Assembly: GCA_020746105.1 (NCBI GenBank) | Contig: CM036626.1 | Coordinates: forward strand, 14,278,001 to 14,342,000 | DNA from: Trogon surrucura | Lineage: Eukaryota; Chordata; Aves; Trogoniformes; Trogonidae | Direction: 5' to 3' | Length of the DNA stretch: 64,000 nt | In this document: positions 1 to 14,207 of the stretch, piece by piece | Layout: every line of letters begins with the position of its first letter | Numbering within the stretch: the first letter of the stretch is position 1 | Translations under genes and position numbers: made by a program | The notes under the pieces: model-generated | The model's database searches: none | Seen by the model: the letters and a program-made list of their open reading frames with translations, nothing else | What the model was told of the DNA's origin: nothing

Positions 1-214
1 AAAGTCAAGGAGATGCTGGGATATCATCGAGCATTTGGCAAAGGCAGATGCGGCACTTGTCTTTGAAATAGGCCCAAAGGATAATCCAGGGACCTACAGG
101 CACTTGCACAGGCTCACTTCAGTCCTGAAGACAGTCGTGAGTCAGGTTCTTTTGGTACACCTCTCTGGGCATGTGAAGGAATGTGACTGGAGCAGTCAGT
201 ATGGATTTACCGAA
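1..214 (+). other. Uncertain exon-like open stretch at the left edge
   Basis: One plus-strand frame is open from base 2 through 214 and runs directly into a consensus splice donor (GAAG/GTAAGT at 211-220); the other two plus frames are closed by about base 72. The peptide contains IIEHLAKADAALVFEIGPKD and is not a protein I recognise. It could be the 3' part of a coding exon cut by the window edge, a non-coding first exon of IP6K1, or chance: the open frame is only about 70 codons up to the donor. No acceptor can be seen because the window begins inside it. Low confidence. Confidence 0.2.
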
Positions 215-3200
215 GGTAAGTTGTGTCTGACCCACCTCGTTGTCTCCTGTGATAAAATAATCGGATTTGTGGATGAGGAAGAGCACTAGAGGCCATTTGG
301 CTTAAGTTTGCTGAGAGTTTTGCTGCTGTGTCCCACAGTATTCTTGTAAGCAAGTTGAGACATCACAGTCTGGATGGGTGGAGCATGGAATCAAGCACAT
401 CAGGGAATTCTGAAGAGTAAATGGAGTCAGAGGAAGATGAACTGGTGATTCATAGGGAGAGCTCTCAGCAGGACGATAGCTTCTGAAAGTAGGCTCTTAG
501 TCTTTCTTTTCCTTCAGAACATCATTCTTAGCCACAATGTGATAGGAATAGATGGAAGATGGTATTTAAGAGGCTCTCTGCTTGAAATTCATCAGTCTTG
601 CTTATTATTTGTGTAGAAGATTTTTTTTCCTGGCAGGGGGCGGGGGAGGCATGAGGATTGACGTGAATGTTCCTCGAGATTACATTGCTTTGTTTTTCAC
701 TCAGTCATATGTGTATCTGTGGTAGCCACTGAACTGCAGTTCAGCAGGATACATGGCAGTTTTGGAGTTCTTGGGTATACCTGACTTCAGCTGCCATGGA
801 GGATGTGTGTGGAATGCTGAGAGGTTAGTTTGTAAAGAAGAACAGTCTCTCAAAGCATAATTTCCTTTTCCGCAGGTTACAGCCTCTTTGGGTTTGACCT
901 ACTTTCTAGTATAAAAGGTGAGCTGGAGGTTTTCCATCAGTCCAGATCTACTTTGATTTCTCTTCAGTGTTCCTAAACTGCCAGGAAGCTTCTGATAATC
1001 TTCTTGAGGTTATCAATCTTGAAAGAATACTGTTTCTTTAGAGCTGGCCCTGCTCAGGTATATCTGCTTGTGCCCAAGGAACTGTAATTGCAAAAATCAG
1101 TTTATAATGCTTGCTTTGAATTTTTTTTCCGTTCCATTATTGCTCTTGCTGCAGCCAGTGGTATGCTTTGGCACTAACAATTAAGTTTAAGCTATCTGGT
1201 GTGGTAGCGTGCTAAATTAAGGTGCCAGTTATGAGCAAAGAGGTTAATGGTCTTACATAACGTTAGTCTTGAGGTTTTTTGTCACTGCGGAATTAAAAAT
1301 AGCAATTAGAAGGTCTGTTTTGTCCTAGTTGTGGATTTTTCTGTGGAAATCAATTATCTGCAGCAACTGGCATTTTTTTAACCAAAGCTGTTTTTTCTGT
1401 TTTAAAAGCATCATAATTCAAAAAGTTAAGAACAGATACAAAAAATCCAAGTTCACCACAAGCTGCTTCTGTTTGTCTTTCAGTTAGTGGTCTCTTGGAA
1501 AGCTGTAGATCATTCTTATTTTATCAGAACTACTTAAGGAATGTAACTTGACCTCCTCTGCATTTGCAACTTTTGCAATAATTCTCCATGGGTTTAGCTC
1601 CTTGTCGCTTTTGTGCTTCTGTGGTTAACCCCGTAGCTTCTCTGTGCAGTTACTAGTTAAAACTCCTTAAGTCTTTGTTTTGCTTAACTGCTGCACTGCA
1701 TAGTCTGAAAAAATCTGAACTGTGGCTTGTTCTTACAGATGCATCTGAGAGGATTTTTTTCCCTTTCTGAGAACATTTTTCCATTTGTCCCAGATCAGAA
1801 CTGACCGTATCTGTTGGGGTTAGCTTCTACATGTGACTAATCTTATCCTAGACCTAGACCTTCATCCGCAGAGACTGCATCGTTGCGGGCAGTGTGTTCT
1901 TACCTGTTAAGGTTTCTTTTCATCTCTGATGTCTGCAGTTTTCGTAACATAGAATTCATAAAGCATTTTAACTTTGATTACTTTATGAAGGAGAACCTGC
2001 CTATGTCCACCTGCATGGCAGCACAGATTGCTTCACATCTGTGCGCTGTTACGTGGCGAGTGAAATGATGCCTGACTGCTGTTGTCTAGGGATTGTTCAG
2101 GATTTCCCTCACAGGCTGCATTCAGAAATGTCCAAATGGTGTCTTGCTGGAAGGTGTGAAAACCAAAAGAGCGGGGCAAAAATTGTCCTCAATTCGGGCT
2201 TCCTGGTGTTTGTGAAAAAGATCTGTGTAATAGAGTTTGCTGCGGTCTGCTCTTTGGCTTTCCATCCGAGATGCCTGCGGGTTCTTGCAGAACATTGCTG
2301 CTCCTTGATTCTTGCAAATATGTCTGGGCTTGGAGCTCGCTGAGACTCTCCTGGTTTGGTACGTGAGCTGTGAGCTGCATTCACGAGACTTGCCCTCATG
2401 TTCAGTGTATGATGATCTCCCATTGTCAGTTGTTCCTTGATTAAACGTCTGCTTCCCAGGGGTAGCTGGTAGCCTGCATGTGCCAAAAGCCAAATTGGTC
2501 TAAGCACACTCAGAGCTGGGCATGTGGCAGCCACAGAGTCCCTACCAAATGCTACTGGCTGTGACTTCCCCTGATTGCATTAGAGGTTCCATTTAAAGTC
2601 CTGATCTTTGATGAGTGACCTTATAAATTCTTCTGATATCTCTCTGCTGATAAGAACAAAGAGACAAGGCGTAGTATTAATGTGTAATATCAGCGGGTCA
2701 GTAGCTGAGCAGAGATGTCCCAAGGGTAGGATTCGTAATCCTCTTAAAGTAGAGGAGAGTCAAAGAGGCTTTGGGAGGTCACCTTTTGTGGGGTGAGAAA
2801 CAATTCTTGTGTGAAGCTCTGCCTCTTCGTGATCGATTTCTCTCCCTATTTCATATTTCATCTCACAGCAGCAGAAAATAGATCTAGATGAATCCTGCAA
2901 GAGTCTTGACCTCCGTAAAACTTGTGCTGCCTCAAGTTTGCACAAGCAGACAGTACCTGCCAGAAGACAGCTGCGTGTGTACAGGCTGACAGTCATACGT
3001 GACAGGGTTATGAAGTCTTTCTCCCTACAGATACTCGTGTGTTACTCGTGAGGCACTCGGAGCATGCTTTGATCTAAATGGGACCACGTGCTTCTGCTCG
3101 GCGCTCTGCAGCTTCACCGCAGCTTTACCTCTGCCTTATTTTGTCACACCTGTATTTTGGTTGTATTGCAGAGTTATGAGATACTTGGCTGTCTAAATGC

Positions 3201-6200
3201 AGTCCTAAATTGTGACTTTGCTGAATTTTCCTTATGTATAACATCCCTGAGTAGGTGTATTTGATATTTAAAGAGAAATACGTCTAATGTTAGTGACTAG
3301 TGTCAGCAGTCAAGAATTTATTACAATAAACTTCTTCGTTCTGACTTACAATATTCTAATGCAACAGAGGTGTTGTAGCATTTGCATGTGAATGAACTGT
3401 TTTCTTTGAAAAGACCTATGTTTTTCGCAAAATTGTCCAAATGCAATTGTGCTGGAAACTTTCTGCTTATTCAAGAGGCAGCCACTGAAAGGTGAAGTGA
3501 GGGGTACACATGTGCAGCTTTTAGAGCTGTGGTGGCACAAGATCCCTTTCATGGTGAGCCAGGGGACAAATTACCAGTTCCAGCTTCATGTCACCTTTAA
3601 TGTCACTGCAGTGTAGTGGTGAGGCTTTCGTAAAATCGTAGAATGTTAGGAATTGGAAGGGACCTCTAGAGATCTAGTCCAACCCCCTGCCAGAGCAGGA
3701 TCCCCTAGGGCAGCCACAGAAGAATGCATCCAGGCGAGTTTTGAGTCTCCAGAGGAGACTCCACAACCTCTCTGGGCAGCCTGTGCCAGGGCTACATTAC
3801 CCTCACAGTGAAGAAGTTTCTCCTCACGTTGAGGTGGAACTTCCTGTGTTCTAACTTAAACCCATTATTTCTTGTTCTAATGCTGGGTACCACTGAAAAG
3901 AGATTGTCCCCTTCCTCTTGACGCCAACCCCTCAGATATTTATATATGTCGGTAAGGTCCCCTCTCAGATGTCTCCTTTCAAGGCTAAACAGCCCCAGTT
4001 CTCTCAGTCTCTGTTCATAGGAGAGGTGTTCAAGTCCCTTAATCATCCTTGTAGCTCTCCGTTGGACTCTCTCCAGTAGGTCCCTGTCTCTCTTGAACTG
4101 GGGAGCCCAAAACTGGACACAGTATTCCAGGTGTGGTCTCACCAGGGCAGAGCAGAGGGGGAGGAGAACTTCCCTAGACCTGCTGGACACACTTTCCTTT
4201 CTCCTTTCCGAGTACGCCAGCACACAGGGAGCTCTGGCATATCGCTGGACAGCCACGCTGGGCAGTTCTTGCATGGAAGTCGGGTGCGTTACTGCTGAAA
4301 CCAGCATGATTATGGATCACTTCGCAGTAATTCCTCACTAAAGCCCTTTGGGTGGAACCTCCCTCGCTTCCGAAAAAGCCTGGTTGTGCAGAACTGGCCT
4401 GCTTTCCGAAGTGACTTTCTTAATAGTTTAACCAAGGTAAAGGGAGCCTTGGACATAATCCAGGCAACAGTTTCTAAGAATTCTTTGTTGTTTATGAATC
4501 AGTGTTGTTTGTACAATGTTGTTGTCACTGTTCCTCCTGGCTTTGCTCCCCAGTACTGCTTGCACATGCTGCTGCTGTTTGTCATGCCCTAGTTAATCAC
4601 AGCAGGCTGTTTCTCACTTTCCCCTAGATATTTTGAGTAGTACTTTTGCTCTGAAATCGACGCTGGTAACAAAGGTTTATTTTTTAGAAAATGGGGTATT
4701 TTAAGTATTAATGGTGTGTTGTGGAGAATTAAACCAGGAACAATTAGATTGCTGATTTTTTTACATACTGTTTCACTCTTTTGTACAAAAGTGGTTTTGT
4801 GTAAATATTATGTCGTCCTCTTGTGACACTTTTGTCTATGTTGAGTAAGAGCACAGCTTTGCAGTTGCTTGAAGTTGAATTTTAGCCTTTCCTTTCCTTG
4901 CTTTAGTCTGTATTTCCACTTTCTCTATGCTTTTGATGCTAAGGGTATCATTGAAATTCATGGCCAGATCTGTTATGGGCCTGATCCAGCTGAAAACTAA
5001 AGGGGTTTTGTTTTGTATATTGATGTTTTAATTTCCTATCAGATTGGTTACTTAACGTAGCTGTTTACAAGTGTGCTGATGCCGGTGTAAAAAAGACATT
5101 GGGAGAGACCTGAAAAAGTTGAACTATCTTTCTGCTGGAAGCAGCAACTCAGATCCCTCTAAAGTCAGGGAGAGACCATTTTCTTGAGCACGTGGTTGCA
5201 GGGCTGAAGCTGAATGAAATCAGTACTGCTGCTTTTCTGCTTGCCCTTGCCCTGCTCGATGATCCTCCCCTGTTACTTTCGTTGGGCACTGGCACCAAAC
5301 CAGTTCAGGAAGCCACATTGGCAAAAACAACTTTTTTTTTTCTTGGTTAACTTTTTTGCCAGGCTGGTTTCTGAGCAGGGTCAATTGAGTGCCAATGCTG
5401 ACTCAGGAGACGGGATGGGTTTGAAGAGAGCTGACTTTAGATTTATTTAAGCTGTCATGGAATATATCCTGAAATGCATGTTAAGGAACAAAGGGTAATA
5501 TTAGCTAAATACTCAAATTTTTTTTGTTCTCTGTGTTCTTGTGGATTGATGTGGCTATATCTGCAAAACAAGGCTGCTGATTCTTGCTTTCAGGAGCAGA
5601 CACAACAGAAACTGTAGAAATGTTGTTTCCTGAAGCTCTTTCATTAACATGCCGCCTGCCCTGCTCCAAAAGTCAAATCTTAATGGTTATTCAATCTTTT
5701 GAGCCCCGTTTTCAATGCGAAGGCCTTACATAACGGTGTGTGTCTGATGTAGATACCTGCCACCAGCTGAAAGCAGAGAACCGAGAGAACCAAGTCCTTT
5801 CGAGTAGGTTGCCAGGCAGCCCTCAAATAGGAAGTATTTTCAGCTGGTTTAGTTTCAAGCAGTATTTGAGCTGGTGATTTGGGAAAGGAACCTTCAGGCT
5901 GTTCTCTCATGGTCATTTCTCAAGCGTGCTGGCGTGTCATCATGGCTTAGTGCTTATTTTGGTTTTCTGTCTTTTTGTATTTCCATGTTAAAATCAGGAG
6001 TTGGCTGGAACTGAAGACTTGCCAGAACTGCAGATAGACTCCCCACTCCTTGCATGTCACAGCCTTCAGATTGGTGAGAATCTGCGCAGTGTGTAGGCTT
6101 GAGGTTTTTTGAATGGAAGATCACCAAGATCGTCAATGGTTATGCAATTTCTAGGAGAGTTCTGTTTCAGAACTTGGCCCAAAGCTGTTCATTCGCATTA

Positions 6201-9200
6201 GTGACTTTGTTAGTCATGTTTTTATATTTATTTCAGCATGCGGACTGCAAAAATGACATATAATTTAGGACAAGCAACAGCTCAAAGGAACTTAGTAGCC
6301 ATGCCTTACTTGTAGGATACGCATCATTGTGACCTCATTTTGTCTCATTAAAAGAGACCCTCCACGCAGTTGCAAGCTACAGCAGTAAAGTACCCTACGT
6401 GTTCAGTTTAGTAAGTAATCCTGTTCTACAGCAGCCATGAAGTAAGAGGTGAGCTGGGAGTGCAAGCGTTGGCTTTCGGCACGAGGATAACCATCAGCAA
6501 TTCAGGCACCTTGCGCTGATACAACTGTTTGTACAGCTGCACAATAGATTGGGGATCTGACCTGGGTTGAAAAGTAATCCTTAAAAAAAACAAAACAAAG
6601 TGCTGGTTTATTTTTAACTGCGATCAGTTCCCTAATTTGGTTCATGGTGAGGCTGCAAACGGTTGTAGCAGCACAGCAGAGTTGAATGGGAGGGTGCTGC
6701 TCATGCTGGTGCAGCTGTCAAAGGATTGCCTGTGTAACTGTGGTCTGAAGAAATAACTGAAGGAGGAATTAGGAACTGGTTTGGCTCAGTCAGTACCAGA
6801 AAAAATCTGAACATCATACTGGGCATTTTTTTTTTAAAAACCAGGCATTTTGGTGAAGCTGATTTCATTGTGAAGATAGCAGGTGGATGTTGTGGAGCAG
6901 TTGCAGGTAGATGAAACTTTTTTGCTTGGCTTTTAATTTCAAAGAGATTTTATATTTTGTTTTTCTGGATAGGTCTTGTTTTTTCTCTTTTGTTTTATCT
7001 TCTAAGGATTCCTTATGAGCCAGAAAACACCCCTTCTTTCTCTGGCAGCCCACATATGGTCTGAAAGTGCGGTGTATGTGTGCCCCTGCTCTTGAGTCGG
7101 AGGTGTTGACTGTTTTTTCTGTTGCAGAATCCTCGTTTTGCCCTCTTGCTTTCCTTTCTCTGTGTGGCAGGTGCAAGATGCAGCACATCGACTGTTCCTT
7201 TCAGTTCCTGTCAACCACCCCCTCAAGCCTGAAAACTGTTTTTTTGGTTTTTTTTTGATTGTTGCACAAGTACTTCCCTGTTCTGTGTTTCTGGTGCCTT
7301 CACTAGAGGTTTCCTCTTGTCCTTACGCAAGCTGGGAGGATGTGGTCCCACCTTCCCTTCCAGCTGTCTGTACTGGCTGGGAGCCCAAGGGATGTGAGCC
7401 TAAGGTGCGTGTGTGGAGGTGTGAGCACCTACAGCACTTACTGCATAGGTGATCAGGCCAGATGAGGTTCCTTGGCTCTGCCCTTGAGATCCCCAAGGAC
7501 TTCTGTGACTCATTGAACAGGAAGATGAGGTAAAAACTTAGGAGATGCCAGTTGTTCTCTTCGCCCGTGTTGCGGCACAAACCTGAGTCCATTGCTCACC
7601 TGACTGCGGTGTATTCTCCCCGCTTTGGTGGGGCAGTCCCCCCCAGTGCCATCCGTCTGGCTGAGCTCTCCGCATGTGACCACAAAATTGCACCTTCCTT
7701 TTCTCTGTCAGCAATGCCTTGCTGCGTGGGGTGTTCGTTCTCTGGTTCAGCCCAAGCATCGCCAGCTCTGACTCATTCTCTCAGTGTCAGCAGGTGAGCT
7801 TGGTACACTTCCCTGCTCGTCTGTCCCACCTGCTGATGCTGTTGAGGTGATAGAATTCGGTACCAACGGCTGACATGAACGTGCTCCTCCTCACGCTGAA
7901 CTCAGTGCAGTGCTTCCATCGGATTCCTACTGGGGAGGCGTTTGGGTGGAGTTACCTGGATGATCGTGCAGTCCTTCAGCGGTTCCTCTGGGATGTGGCT
8001 GGTTTATTATTGTTGGGGAGGAGGCCAAGGTCCATATGTTGAGTTATGATTTCTTTCCAAGTTGGTCTTTGGGCCAAACCTCTTCAATGGTACTGATGTA
8101 ATTTTTTTTTTTCCTTTTTTCTCCCCATTATGAATGCAAGGACTTCAGCTTTCTACTGATGAGCCAGTTGATGAGTTTTCTGAGCCCCTTCACAAGTGTG
8201 AATTCAAGAAATGTCCTCTTGGTGGGTCAGGTTGATTTGTTATGGTTTGTGACTGTTGGAAGTAAGTTTCTATCTCTGACTGTTGGATCCAAGAGCTGTG
8301 CTAAACAAAAGTATTTGTGTTGGAATAGTTTAAAAATAACCTGTATCCAGCGGGGACTTTTTTCCTCTTTGTAAATGAGATGGAGAAGCCAGGAATTTGC
8401 TTGCAGAAAGCTGAGCAATGAGGCCTCACAAGCATTGATCTTCCCTAAGCTCTCCTCTGGAAGGCATGTGTCATATCCTCATCTGTCCCATAAAATGCAG
8501 GGCTGATCTTGAATGACCCTGCTCTCCTAGGCACAAGCTTGGAAGAAAATCTTCTGGGCTGGGGACTGATAAAACAACCTTTTGTTAACGTACCTATCAA
8601 ATCGGGTCTTGCTGCTGTGGAAACTCTCAGGCTTGGACTGCAGCCAGTGCCTCTGAGCAGAGCAGGAAGGTGCCCTTTGCTACCAAGGCCCGCTGTATTT
8701 GTGGAGAAGTGTGGCAGGATTTAGCAGCTCAGCTCAGCTCCCTCTCACTCACCCTCCCTGCCTACTTGGAAAGTGGTGATGACCGGACCAGGGCTTCCCT
8801 TTGCGGTGACGAGGACTGGCAGGTCCCTGCGCAGCCTGTGCCCTCCTACCAACGTGCTACATTTCTCCAGTGAAGGGGAAGCCCAGAGGAAAGATCAGCA
8901 AGGGAATTAAATCAGCTTCTATCACCCCTGTTATGTGCAACCCTCTCCTGCTCCCCAGCCTGATGTTATCGCAGCAGTGCCAGCTTTTCCAGGGTTGGGC
9001 TGACCAGGAATACAAGCTGGAAGAAGCCATTTGAGCCCTGGCTTTGGTTACCATCACTTGCAGACAACTGCACAGCAGATGTTCACAAAGCATTGCAGAG
9101 CACCTGGGCCATATGTTGCTAAACGTGACAGACGTTCCCTTTGCAAAAAAAAAAAACCAACAAACCAAAAGAAGCTACCGCTGTAGTGTGCCAGTGTGAG

Positions 9201-12200
9201 AAAACGGGTACTGGCTGTGCTCGGGGTCTAGATCCCTAGCAAGGACTTAGAGTATCTCATCCCTCCTTGAAAGCAAGCTGTGCTTTTTGCGTAGGTGACA
9301 GCGGAAGAGCCTTGGCAATTTCTGCTAATCTGACCTCTTAAGAAAAAACCTTCTTTAACCTCAAATCTAGGCACTGGTTTTAACGGGTAGTTTAGGCATT
9401 CCAGCCATAGTAAAAGTGCGTAGTGCAGCCTCTTTTTGTTTGTAAAGAGCTGAAAAGGCTTGGCTTCCGCTCCTTTCTTAAGAAGAGAAAAGGAGAAAAT
9501 TCTTGGTCTCACAGCCTGCTGGCAGAAGTGCTGAAGCTTTGTGATTAGTTTGATAGAAAGTGTGGCTAAAATAGTCCTCCTTTACATTTCGAGGAGACAG
9601 AAACATGGGGTATGCCTGAGGGCTCGTATTACAAGCTTAATTTTATTTTCCATATGGTCCTTTCTGTAAGTTCGGTCAACTTCTTATCTTAAAGTAGATT
9701 ATGCTCTTTATGCTGTTTTGTTGTACACACTCCAGCCGTTGGTGCATTTGTGCTCTGCTGTTGAGGCAGGAAAAATATTGGTGAAGGAAGCGTGCTTTTG
9801 TTCAGCTCATGGCACAGGGTGGAGGACATCCCTCAGTGGCTGTTGACCTCTCTGTGGCCTTGCTGCTGGCTGTTCCTCCACCAGCCTCACTGTCGGCATT
9901 GTCTTCTTCAGCTGGCATTCTTCAGCAGCTTTTCCTGAGACTTCCGTTTTCCTTTTTGATGCATGCAGATTGTATGCTGCTACCTGGCCTCCATCTGAAG
10001 CCACACACTTGCCGTGGCGAGGGCAGCGTGTCCAGAAGGGCTGTATTAACTTGAATGTTGGACAGGGTGGAGGGGAGGGCTCAGGATTCCAAGCTGTGTG
10101 CTCAGGCAGGCTGGGAAGGTTCGTAGCATCCTGGATACCATGCTGGCCAAATGTTTCTGGTTACATCTTAAGTGTTGCTGCGGATTCTAGGAGAGCTGTG
10201 TTCTTTACCCAGGTCCCAGGGGTCATCTCCATTTTCTGCTGACAAGACAGGCATGTCTCAGGCCTGTGGGTCAGCTTTTGTGCTGGGAAGCTGATCCCGT
10301 AGCACAGTGTGGAGATGCTTTTTTCTCTTAGATTGGATTTTCTTCTGTAGAAGTTGGGCCATCCAGTCAGGCAGGACTAGAAAACATCGTGCTTTTCAGC
10401 ACAGGTGCTCGCTGCTGCTCATCTTTGCTGACCAGTCCAGCTGACAAGAAGCAGTCACCGTTGGCCAAATGCTATAGTCCCCTTGCCTTGTGTACTGATA
10501 TTTTGCATTCTTGTGCTTTGCTCCCGACTGCTTTGGTGTTCTTAAGGGAAAGTCCAGCTTTTGTCAACATGATCTTGAGGTCAGAATGTATCCCTTGCCT
10601 GTGGCCCGGCTGCAGAGACGTCAGTGGCCATCTGCCTTAGTCTTCATTACTGCGGGTCCTGAGGGCTGGCCACGGTCCTGGGAGCCGCAGCAGGGCGATG
10701 CTGGGAAGACAGACATGCGAGCTGTTTGTGACAAAGGTGTGAATCAACAGTGCTTAATGCAGGCAGATTTCTGGCTGTGTGGTACGTCACAATTTTAAAT
10801 GTTTCTCTTTTTTTGGGAAAATGGCTTCACTAGTGAGTCATGGAGCATTTCAGGCAGCGGTACTCTGGTGCCATGAGCTGGCAAAAGCAGGCATCTCCTT
10901 GGTTCTGGCGGTGCTCTTGTAGGACATCAGTAGTCTTCAGCCAGGGTTCAGTGGTGTTTGAGAGTACTCTGGCTGGGCCTTCAAGAGCGCAGCCCCGTTT
11001 GTTTCTGTGGAAGGACATATGCTCTGCTGGAGGGTAATGCTGGGGTGAGGCTTCACCCTGCTTAATGGTTAGGAAGAGCAGGGTTACCCTGTGGCTTTTG
11101 TTTGAAAATATTTTGGGCGTTACTACAGGAAAATACACCTTACTGCTCTTTTTTATGCCCATCTCACTAACAAGTAATTGAACAGTGAGGAGTGCAGTCC
11201 AAATTTGGAGCAGGTACAGAGACATCAATATTGCAGAGCAAATCCTCTTCCAGTACAAGAGGTTTGGTTTTTGTTCACTGGGGCGGGTAATGGAGTACGG
11301 CATGTCGAATGTCCTGCTGGAGTCACCAGTGACTCTGCTCCTGAACCTCAACCCACCTCTCATGAGTCTGGCTCGATGGGTGATCTGTCTCCCTAACTAC
11401 GGATCAGCCCTCTGGAAGCGGGGATGTTAAACTTGCCGCAATGCTTTACTGGTGTTTGAGCTGTAGTGGTGGTGGTGGAGGGTACCAAGGGATCTACTGG
11501 GATGAACTGGTCTCCCTCATGCTGTCATCTGGGTGGTGCACTGCATTTTACAATGTCATTGGAAGGACTCTGAATTTTGTAAGCCAGCTGAAATAGTTGA
11601 ACTCATGCCTTTGTTTAACAGAGAGAGGATGAGTAATATTTAGGCCTTCAAATAGTTTTCTGCTTTATGCTTGTTTGAAGCTGCTGGGATACCTTTGTAT
11701 TTATTTGGGGATAGTGTCCATGTTTAGTAAAAACCCTTTGAGTTGGTCTGATGAAAAACACTAGGCTGTATCTGTGTTATAAAGCATCATTTTTTCAAGC
11801 CCTGTAAGTAGCCTTCTCTCTGAAATGCTACTTGCCACAAAGTACTTTTTCTTACTTTGGCGGGAAGCTACTGGCTATTGCTGTTTTCTTCAGAGGGCAT
11901 GGGTGACTGCGTGGGGCAGTTGTAACTGAGTTTGACACTCTCCCAACCTGGTACCCAGCTCCTTTTCTCGCACATTTTATTGGTGGATGTCGCTTCCTCC
12001 CAGGTGCGCCTGTACATCCAAAACCTGTCCTGTTGGGTTTTCTCGGGGATGGTGGGGGGTACTTGGCAGCGAGCCTGGGGCAATTCTTGGTGGCCGCAGT
12101 CTGTTTTCATTCCCGCTTGCCCAGGAGCCCTTGGACAGCTGCAGTCGTCCCCGAGCGGGTGGCTGCTGTCCTCAGCATAATTCAGGTGGGGTATGTGCGT

Positions 12201-14207
12201 CGTCGTTGATCACCTTTTTTCAGTGAAAACTGGGACAAGTACCAGACTGGAGCGTGTCTCCTGAGTACAACAACGACTTATCAAACAGATGAATCTCTCA
12301 TTTCTCTTGTCCTATGAAGTTTAACTGCAGGAAGGTGTGAAGTTAAACGTGTCCCCTGTATTGTTTGGAAAAACGGAAAAATCTGCTTTAGTCATTGGCA
12401 AAACAAAAGAAACTGAAGCCAAGAAAAGCAGCGTCAGCAAGGGGCGGTTTAAGTCTGTAAAGCATTTGTCTGAAATCTGTGAGGTGCTGATCTGTTCCAG
12501 ATTGCAGCACCTTGCTTGCTCTGAGATATTAACTACCATTAAACCAAACTAAGAGATATATGATGTAAGCGAGCCTCTGCTGCTGGTGTTTCTTCTGGTT
12601 GATAATGCAAGTAAGAGAGACATCTATATGTGTTCTTGTCCTTGCATTACAACTTAGGCTCTGGGTGAGTTTAGTAGACACAGACTTTGCAAGATACCTT
12701 GACGAGACTTTGATATGAGTTGCTGCAGTGAGTCTGTGATGGTGGGTCTTTTTGTTTGTTTGTTTTCCTCTCCTGTTCCCTGCCCTCCATCTTAAAAGCA
12801 GAATAAACATTCACATTGTTCCCCTTACGCTGAGTGTAGTTGTGTGGTCGTGTAACCACAAAAGGAAATGTTTTCCATCGGGTCAGTGAGATGATTCAAC
12901 TCAAATGTACGTACACTCATACTAGCCCAAAATCCAGTGCGAGGGAGCAAGTGGGAGCGTGTGGCCAGAGAAAGGGAAGCGTTGTCGTGTTGTGGGGAGC
13001 TTTTTAGTTAGATTGGGTTAAAAGTGTTATAAGTATTTTGAATCTCTTGATCTGCATATCTTGCATGAACTGGTTGTTGGAGGGGAGAGAGAAGAACCCA
13101 TGTCACCCAGAGTGTCCCCCAGCCTGGTAGCGTGGTGTAGCTGCGGAGACATCCCGTGGCCGGATGAGGAACAGCCTGAACTGTGACCCTTCCTGGGGCC
13201 TCCGTTCTTAAATTACTGCCCTCGACTGCAGCTGTGCTAAGAAACTGGAAATTTGATTGATTTAGAAACTGTAGTCACCATATGGTTCTTGTACCAAAGA
13301 CTTTGAATAATTTGTCGTTGTGGGGAAATCCTGTGGCATTTTCCTCAGCAGCCCCAGGAGCAGCCATGATCCAGGCTGAAAAGGGCAAATCATCGTGAGG
13401 GAATTTGGACGGATTTACGTCTCTGTCCTGCTGTCCTGTGCCAGGCACTCCGCAAACGTGAAAAGAGCCTCAGTCTTCTCCAAAGCGCTTCTAATCTCAT
13501 TTGGATTTGTTCTCTCTAGAGATCAGGGGTGTGCTTGCATGTAGGTGCTGTGAAAGGATCAGGAAATAGTTGTTGTCTGAAGTGTTTGTAGTAATAGAGG
13601 AGAGAGTCTGAGCGGTGACAGCATCCAGTGACAGAGAGGCTGTCTTATTCCGAGTGGCTTTTGTGTCATAGCTTCAAGAGAAGTGAGTTAGTGAAGGAGG
13701 GAGCAATGTTAGAGTAGGAGGTGAACAGAAATTATATAGTTGTTTAGATGTCAAAAATTCAGAGGCATGAGGAGTGGAGTTCAGATTCTTGATCTGTTTG
13801 TCCCGCCCATGTCAGTCACTGTACTGATAGGCAGGTCTGGGCTTGGTTTTAGTTGTGCTGTAGCTCACAGGTTGTGCTCCATTGTCATGTTACCTTGCTG
13901 ATAAAGTGAACTAAAGGAAGGAAATAGTATTTGCTAATGACAGGAGGCTCAAAATACTCGTATCTCCTCCTTTCCCTGTCCCCTCTCATCCTATTGGAGA
14001 AGCTCTAGATGAGCCTGCCTCCAAATTAGTGTGTGTTTACCTGTAGGATTAAAGGGGTAGTGAGAAGCAGGCTGGAACAACTGGGATGTAAACAGATAAC
14101 AGAAGAGCAACAGTTTTGGATATAAATACCAAAAACTTTTCCGAGCCAACAGGGAGAGAATGCAAGTGGTCCTTCATTGACAGAATTCTCCTTTTGCTGT
14201 TTTCCAG
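215..14207 (+). other. Non-coding region upstream of the IP6K1 coding exons (probable first intron)
   Basis: Nearly 14 kb without a supported coding exon. Open frames on both strands are short, overlap each other and match no family I know. Because the first coding exon of IP6K1 at 14208 begins at a splice acceptor, at least one non-coding exon must lie upstream, so most of this stretch is probably intron 1; the gene is known to have a long first intron in mammals. The plus strand is rich in T runs. The only element I can name is a CR1 fragment at 3633-4205. No CpG-rich promoter is visible, so the transcription start may be left of the window. Confidence 0.55.
3633..4205 (-). mobile_element. 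CR1 LINE, 5'-truncated, minus strand
   Basis: On the minus strand the 4205-3792 stretch encodes the end of the CR1 reverse-transcriptase ORF, with the family's conserved runs [36 protein letters not shown] and [20 protein letters not shown] in one uninterrupted frame. The 3' UTR follows (plus-strand text AATTGGAAGGGACCTCTAGA near 3651 is its complement), ending at 3633 with a degenerate copy of the CR1 tail. The copy is about 570 bp, so the 5' most of the element is missing, which is normal for CR1. The intact frame over about 138 codons suggests a fairly recent insertion. It sits in the probable first intron of IP6K1, antisense to it. The 5' boundary is approximate. Confidence 0.9.

Noticed and set aside
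729-744. A perfect 16-base palindrome (CTGAACTGCAGTTCAG)
   Set aside because: Palindromes of this length are expected occasionally, and nothing around it suggests a binding site or element end.
2109-2534. A 141-codon minus-strand open frame upstream of IP6K1
   Set aside because: No family resemblance, overlapping open frames on both strands, and no splice or promoter context.
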